Origin: JBDRKN01 sp043813955
Lineage (GTDB): Bacteria > Patescibacteriota > Patescibacteriia > Patescibacteriales > Patescibacteriaceae
NCBI GenBank assembly: GCA_043813955.1
Contig: JBDRKN010000029.1
Coordinates: 1-7,944 of the forward strand
DNA length: 7,944 nt
Reading direction: 5' to 3'
The translations under genes were made by a program, and so were the position numbers. The number at the start of each line of letters is the position of its first letter. The first letter of the stretch is position 1. Positions 5,832 through 7,944 of this stretch are shown in pieces. Under the pieces are notes generated by a model. That model ran no database searches, had not been told where the DNA came from, and was given only the letters and a program-made list of their open reading frames with translations.

Positions 5832-7143
5832 ATCGCTTGCTTATTTAAAAGAGCTTGGTTTTCGGACAGATGATCATGCAGTTAAAATTAAAAATATTTG
5901 TGATGCAAAAAAAATTTTTGAACGCACGCTAAGTATTAGAAAAAAATTAGGTTTTGATATTGATGGCATTGTTATTAAAGTTAATGACTTAAAATTGCAG
6001 GAAAAATTAGGTCGCACAGCGAGACACGCGCGCTGGGCAGTGGCTTATAAATTTGCCGCAGAGGAAGCCGCTACGGTTGTTGAAGACATACAGGTGCAAA
6101 TTGGCAGGACTGGTGTCTTAACCCCGGTTGCGCATTTGAGGCCTGTGCGCTTAGCAGGTTCTGTTGTTTCCCGGGCCACTTTGCACAATGAAGATGAAAT
6201 AAAAAGACTTGGCGTTAAAATAGGTGATACTGTTATTTTACAAAAAGCTGGTGATATTATTCCTGATGTAACAGAGGTTTTGATAAAACTTCGGACTGGT
6301 AAAGAAAAATTTTTTAATATGCCTGAAAAATGTCCTGTTTGTAATTCTAACGTTATTCGCCAACAAGGCGAAGTGGCGCATCGTTGCTCTAATCCTGATT
6401 GCTTTGCCCAGCATAAAGAAAAGCTTTATCATTTTGTATCGCGCAAAGCTTTTGATATAGACGGTTTGGGCCCAAAAATTATTGATCAATTATTAAACAC
6501 GGGCACGATTAAGGATGCAGCTGATATTTTTGTTTTAACTAAAAATGATTTAGAGCCTCTTGAACGATTTGCCGAAAAGTCGGCTGATAATTTAATACAG
6601 GCTATAAATAATTCTAAAAAAATAGAATTAGCCAGATTTATTTTTTCTTTGGGTATCAGGCATGTTGGTGAAGAAACAAGTATTTTGCTCGAGCGGAAAA
6701 TAATCAATAACCAGCAACTAACAGTTAGCGAAAATTATTTTATTAAAATATTTCAACATTTAACACTAGAAGAATTAAACGAGATTGATGGTATTGGAGA
6801 AGTTGTTGCCCAAAGTATTTATGAATATTTTAATAATAAAAATAATATAGAATTTATAGAAAGATTATTTAATAATGGGGTTGTTATAAAAGTGTCCAGT
6901 GTCAAAGTGTCCAGTGTCAAAGTGATTAACAAAAATTTTGTTTTGACAGGTAGTTTAGCAAGTATGAGCAGAGATGAAGCTAAACAAAAAATCCGCGATT
7001 TTGGCGGAAATATTTCAAGTTCTGTTTCTAAAAATACAGATTATGTAGTGGCTGGCGCAGATCCTGGGTCTAAATATAATAAAGCAAAAGATTTCGGAGT
7101 GAAAATTTTAACAGAAAAAGAGTTTTTAGGTTTTTTAGTTTAA
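5815..7143 (+). CDS. ligA: NAD-dependent DNA ligase, C-terminal part (after frameshift)
   Basis: Continuation of LigA in the +1 frame; residue numbers assume the repaired 676-aa protein. It finishes the nucleotidyltransferase domain with DGIVIK (284-289) and WAVAYKF (308-314), which contain conserved catalytic lysines. The OB fold follows (about 323-395: VQIGRTGVLTPVA, SRATLHNEDEI, KAGDIIP), then a four-Cys zinc finger (C407, C410, C425, C430), helix-hairpin-helix repeats (about 440-580, with FDIDGLGPKI, FSLGIRHVGEE, IDGIGEVVAQSI) and a C-terminal BRCT domain (about 606-676, from NKNFVLTGSL). A 15-bp tandem duplication expands the linker before BRCT. Without frame repair, this part could start only at an internal codon such as TTG 5995, and would lack the adenylated lysine. 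Every domain is well kept, which argues that the gene is functional rather than decaying. Confidence 0.9.
   Translation: MGTHFESLAYLKELGFRTDDHAVKIKNICDAKKIFERTLSIRKKLGFDIDGIVIKVNDLKLQEKLGRTARHARWAVAYKFAAEEAATVVEDIQVQIGRTGVLTPVAHLRPVRLAGSVVSRATLHNEDEIKRLGVKIGDTVILQKAGDIIPDVTEVLIKLRTGKEKFFNMPEKCPVCNSNVIRQQGEVAHRCSNPDCFAQHKEKLYHFVSRKAFDIDGLGPKIIDQLLNTGTIKDAADIFVLTKNDLEPLERFAEKSADNLIQAINNSKKIELARFIFSLGIRHVGEETSILLERKIINNQQLTVSENYFIKIFQHLTLEELNEIDGIGEVVAQSIYEYFNNKNNIEFIERLFNNGVVIKVSSVKVSSVKVINKNFVLTGSLASMSRDEAKQKIRDFGGNISSSVSKNTDYVVAGADPGSKYNKAKDFGVKILTEKEFLGFLV
6889..6924 (+). repeat. 15-bp tandem repeat in ligA linker
   Basis: The unit AAAGTGTCCAGTGTC occurs twice exactly (6889-6903, 6904-6918), followed by AAAGTG. 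It is in frame and encodes KVSSV-KVSSV-KV in the flexible linker between the helix-hairpin-helix and BRCT domains, where a length change should be tolerated. Confidence 0.9.
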
Positions 7144-7156
7144 TTTAAAATTATGT

Positions 7157-7192
7157 AAAAAAAATAGGCTATTCTTGTGAGGAGAATAGCCT
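7157..7192 (-). terminator. Terminator for the tRNA-Glu transcript (weakly bidirectional)
   Basis: A perfect 10-bp stem (7166-7175 with 7183-7192) has a 7-nt loop. On the minus strand it is followed by one A and then eight U (complement of 7157-7164), a good intrinsic terminator for transcripts coming from tRNA-Glu. On the plus strand the tail is only TTGTTG, so it may act weakly for ligA, whose stop codon lies 22 bp before the stem. Confidence 0.8.
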
Positions 7193-7283
7193 TTGTTGAA
7201 AGTTTTAAGCTGCTGGCAGAGGGGCGGCCGCCAACAGCTTTCGATGGCTCATACTCAGAAATATATTGAGCATGAGCATCTTT
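7157..7283 (-). ncRNA. Candidate structured RNA downstream of tRNA-Glu
   Basis: This stretch has no convincing ORF but folds into three hairpins on the minus strand. In transcript order: hairpin A pairs 7267-7277 with 7247-7257 (11 bp, extended by 3 bp past a one-base bulge); hairpin B pairs 7230-7240 with 7207-7217 (11 bp) around a GC-rich 12-nt loop; hairpin C is the oligo-U terminator. The only mismatch within each of the A and B stems is A-C or C-A on the plus strand but a U-G pair on the minus strand. Positions 7211-7238 are 75% G+C in AT-rich surroundings. The RNA would be released as a 3' trailer of tRNA-Glu, with no promoter of its own seen. I recognise no known family. Function is unknown, and it could be only a trailer or a repeat remnant. 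Confidence 0.5.
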
Positions 7284-7284
7284 G

Positions 7285-7357
7285 CGTCCCTAAGGGGGTT
7301 CGAACCCCTGCTACAGGAATGAGAATCCTGTGTCCTAGGCCACTAGACGATAGGGAC
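7285..7357 (-). tRNA. tRNA-Glu (anticodon CTC)
   Basis: A 73-nt cloverleaf on the minus strand: acceptor stem GTCCCTA pairing with TAGGGAC, a D arm reading GTCTAGTGGCCTAGGAC, anticodon stem CAGGA/TCCTG with loop TTCTCAT (anticodon CTC, reading GAG), and T arm AGGGG-TTCGAAC-CCCCT. The discriminator base is G, as usual for Glu. The next bases are CAA, so the 3' CCA is not encoded and must be added by a nucleotidyltransferase. It has its own strong promoter (7374-7402) and is divergent from gatC. The charged product feeds protein synthesis. Confidence 0.95.
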
Positions 7358-7373
7358 ATAAGATGTTTTTATT

Positions 7374-7402
7374 ATTTTAGATATGATTAAAAAATTTGTC
7401 AA
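7374..7402 (-). promoter_or_regulatory. tRNA-Glu promoter
   Basis: Read on the minus strand: TTGACA (complement of 7397-7402), a 17-bp spacer, TAAAAT (complement of 7374-7379). This is nearly a perfect sigma-70 promoter, with a start expected about 7367, ten bases before the mature tRNA 5' end. Its -35 overlaps the -35 of the gatC promoter on the other strand. Confidence 0.8.
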
Positions 7403-7425
7403 GGCATGGTTTTTGATGATAAAAT
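7396..7425 (+). promoter_or_regulatory. gatC promoter (extended -10, leaderless)
   Basis: TTGTCA (7396-7401), an 18-bp spacer, and TGATAAAAT (7417-7425), an extended -10 with TAAAAT as the hexamer. The expected start site, about 7 nt after the hexamer, falls on the A of the gatC ATG at 7432, so the mRNA would have no leader. The -35 shares five base pairs with the divergent tRNA-Glu promoter. Confidence 0.7.
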
Positions 7426-7431
7426 AAAGAT

Positions 7432-7725
7432 ATGGATAAACTAGAAATACAACATATTGCTAAACTTTCACGAATAGCTTTAACTGAAAAAGAGGCAAAG
7501 AAATACGAGGCAGAGCTGGCTCGTATTTTGGGTTATGTGAAAAAATTACAAGATATAAACACAGACGGAGTCGCGACTTGCGATGGCGGAACACAGGATC
7601 TAGAAAATATTTGGCGTAATGATAGTGAAAAACTAAAAATTAATAGTGAAAAATTAAGTGAAGATTTAGTAAATATGGCACCAGAAAAATATAATGGTCA
7701 GGTGAGGGTTAAAAAAATATTATAA
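7432..7725 (+). CDS. gatC: Asp/Glu-tRNA amidotransferase subunit C
   Basis: A 97-aa GatC, the small subunit that stabilises the GatA-GatB complex. GatCAB converts Glu-tRNA(Gln) to Gln-tRNA(Gln) and, in many bacteria, Asp-tRNA(Asn) to Asn-tRNA(Asn). Family features in order: IQHIAKLSRIALTEKEAKKYEAEL (6-29), ILGYVKKLQDINTDGV (32-47), a WRND motif (61-64) and a C-terminal APEKYNGQVRVKKIL, corresponding to the family's end where a short segment contacts GatA. Length is normal. The start has no Shine-Dalgarno sequence and coincides with the predicted transcription start. gatA, often the next gene, is not within the remaining 219 bp, where a MITE-like repeat lies. The pairing with a divergent tRNA-Glu fits a shared role in Glu/Gln-tRNA supply. 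Confidence 0.88.
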   Translation: MDKLEIQHIAKLSRIALTEKEAKKYEAELARILGYVKKLQDINTDGVATCDGGTQDLENIWRNDSEKLKINSEKLSEDLVNMAPEKYNGQVRVKKIL

Positions 7726-7733
7726 AAATTATT

Positions 7734-7942
7734 CTAATTACTTTGAATTACGAAATATTATTTTTATTGTCATCCTGCCCCGCCTTGGCGAGATGGATAT
7801 AGAATGGCCATATTGTCATCCCGAACTTGTTTCGGGATAAAATGATGTTGTTAGGACAAGCTTGCTTTATCCCGAAACAAGTTCGGGATGACAGGGAACG
7901 TAACAGAATAATAAAGAGAGTTTTGTAATTCAAAGTAATTAG
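7734..7942. mobile_element. MITE-like element with terminal and nested inverted repeats
   Basis: A 209-bp non-coding unit bounded by 18-bp perfect inverted repeats (CTAATTACTTTGAATTAC at 7734-7751 and its complement at 7925-7942), with 3 more matching pairs after one mismatch. Inside are a degenerate hairpin (7772-7798) and a large palindrome (7814-7893). There is no transposase, so movement would need help from an enzyme elsewhere. The ends contain TA dinucleotides that could be a TA target duplication of IS630/mariner type, but the palindromic ends make this impossible to prove here. It starts 8 bp after the gatC stop and may also terminate its transcript. Confidence 0.6.
7814..7893. repeat. 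28-bp perfect palindrome with self-complementary arms
   Basis: Positions 7814-7841 and 7866-7893 are exact inverted copies separated by 24 bp. Each arm also folds alone (ATCCCGAA, 5-nt loop, TTCGGGAT), giving a nested cruciform. The GTCATCCCGAACTTG-type sequence resembles dispersed intergenic palindromes known from several bacterial groups, so more copies are likely in this genome. Confidence 0.85.
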
Positions 7943-7944
7943 TA

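Noticed and set aside
7243..7283. Hammerhead-like ribozyme suggested by a CUGA...CGAAA order on the minus strand
   Set aside because: The conserved CUGAUGA core is not present and the stems do not form a three-way hammerhead junction.
7193..7390. 65-codon plus-strand open frame across the terminator, hairpins and tRNA-Glu
   Set aside because: It runs antisense through the tRNA and the structured region, with no family resemblance; best seen as a chance frame.
7814..7893. CRISPR-type repeat array
   Set aside because: There are only two copies, inverted rather than direct, separated by one short loop, with no regular spacers.
7748..7933. 61-codon minus-strand open frame inside the terminal repeat element
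   Set aside because: It lies entirely within palindromic repeat DNA, and its sequence simply mirrors the repeats.

Overview
This window looks like a piece of an AT-rich bacterial chromosome, probably from the Candidate Phyla Radiation (Patescibacteria, Parcubacteria-like). That placement is inference. It rests on the low GC content, the lack of a Shine-Dalgarno sequence at every start codon I checked, a secreted DUF2341/LamG/caspase-fold protein of a type common in these genomes, a divergent LigA (KYSFNDVF where most bacteria have a MLSLDNAF-like stretch), and ligA lying near gatC. The long frames use TGG for Trp and end normally, so the standard bacterial code fits and the UGA=Gly code of Gracilibacteria does not.

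Layout. Positions 1-2185 are a mobile-element pile-up: two different IS481-like insertion sequences lie tail to tail (16-1133 on + and 1165-2182 on -), about 31 bp apart, each with its own terminal inverted repeats and an intact-looking DDE transposase. Next comes a monocistronic unit of promoter, an 893-aa secreted modular protein (signal peptide, DUF2341, LamG-like domain, a small Cys-rich module, a C25/gingipain-like caspase-fold peptidase domain with His604 and Cys652) and a strong intrinsic terminator (4967-5003).

NAD-dependent DNA ligase (ligA, 5112-7143) follows. Its frame is broken by one extra A in a 10-A run at 5806-5815; removing one A restores a full-length 676-aa enzyme. Downstream are a minus-strand tRNA-Glu(CTC) and a plus-strand gatC, transcribed divergently from promoters whose -35 boxes overlap. 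gatC (and probably ligA) would give an essentially leaderless mRNA. gatC encodes a subunit of the GatCAB amidotransferase, which acts on Glu-tRNA(Gln), so a tRNA-Glu on the same control region is a sensible neighbour.

The most interesting signal is the stretch 3' of the tRNA-Glu on the minus strand (7157-7283). It is a string of three hairpins, one a GC-rich island in AT-rich DNA. The single internal mismatch in each of the first two stems becomes a G-U pair only if the minus strand is transcribed, and the last hairpin is an oligo-U terminator for that strand. I read it as a candidate structured RNA co-transcribed with tRNA-Glu.

The window ends in a 209-bp MITE-like repeat (7734-7942) with 18-bp terminal inverted repeats and a nested 28-bp perfect palindrome, placed directly after gatC where gatA would often be expected.
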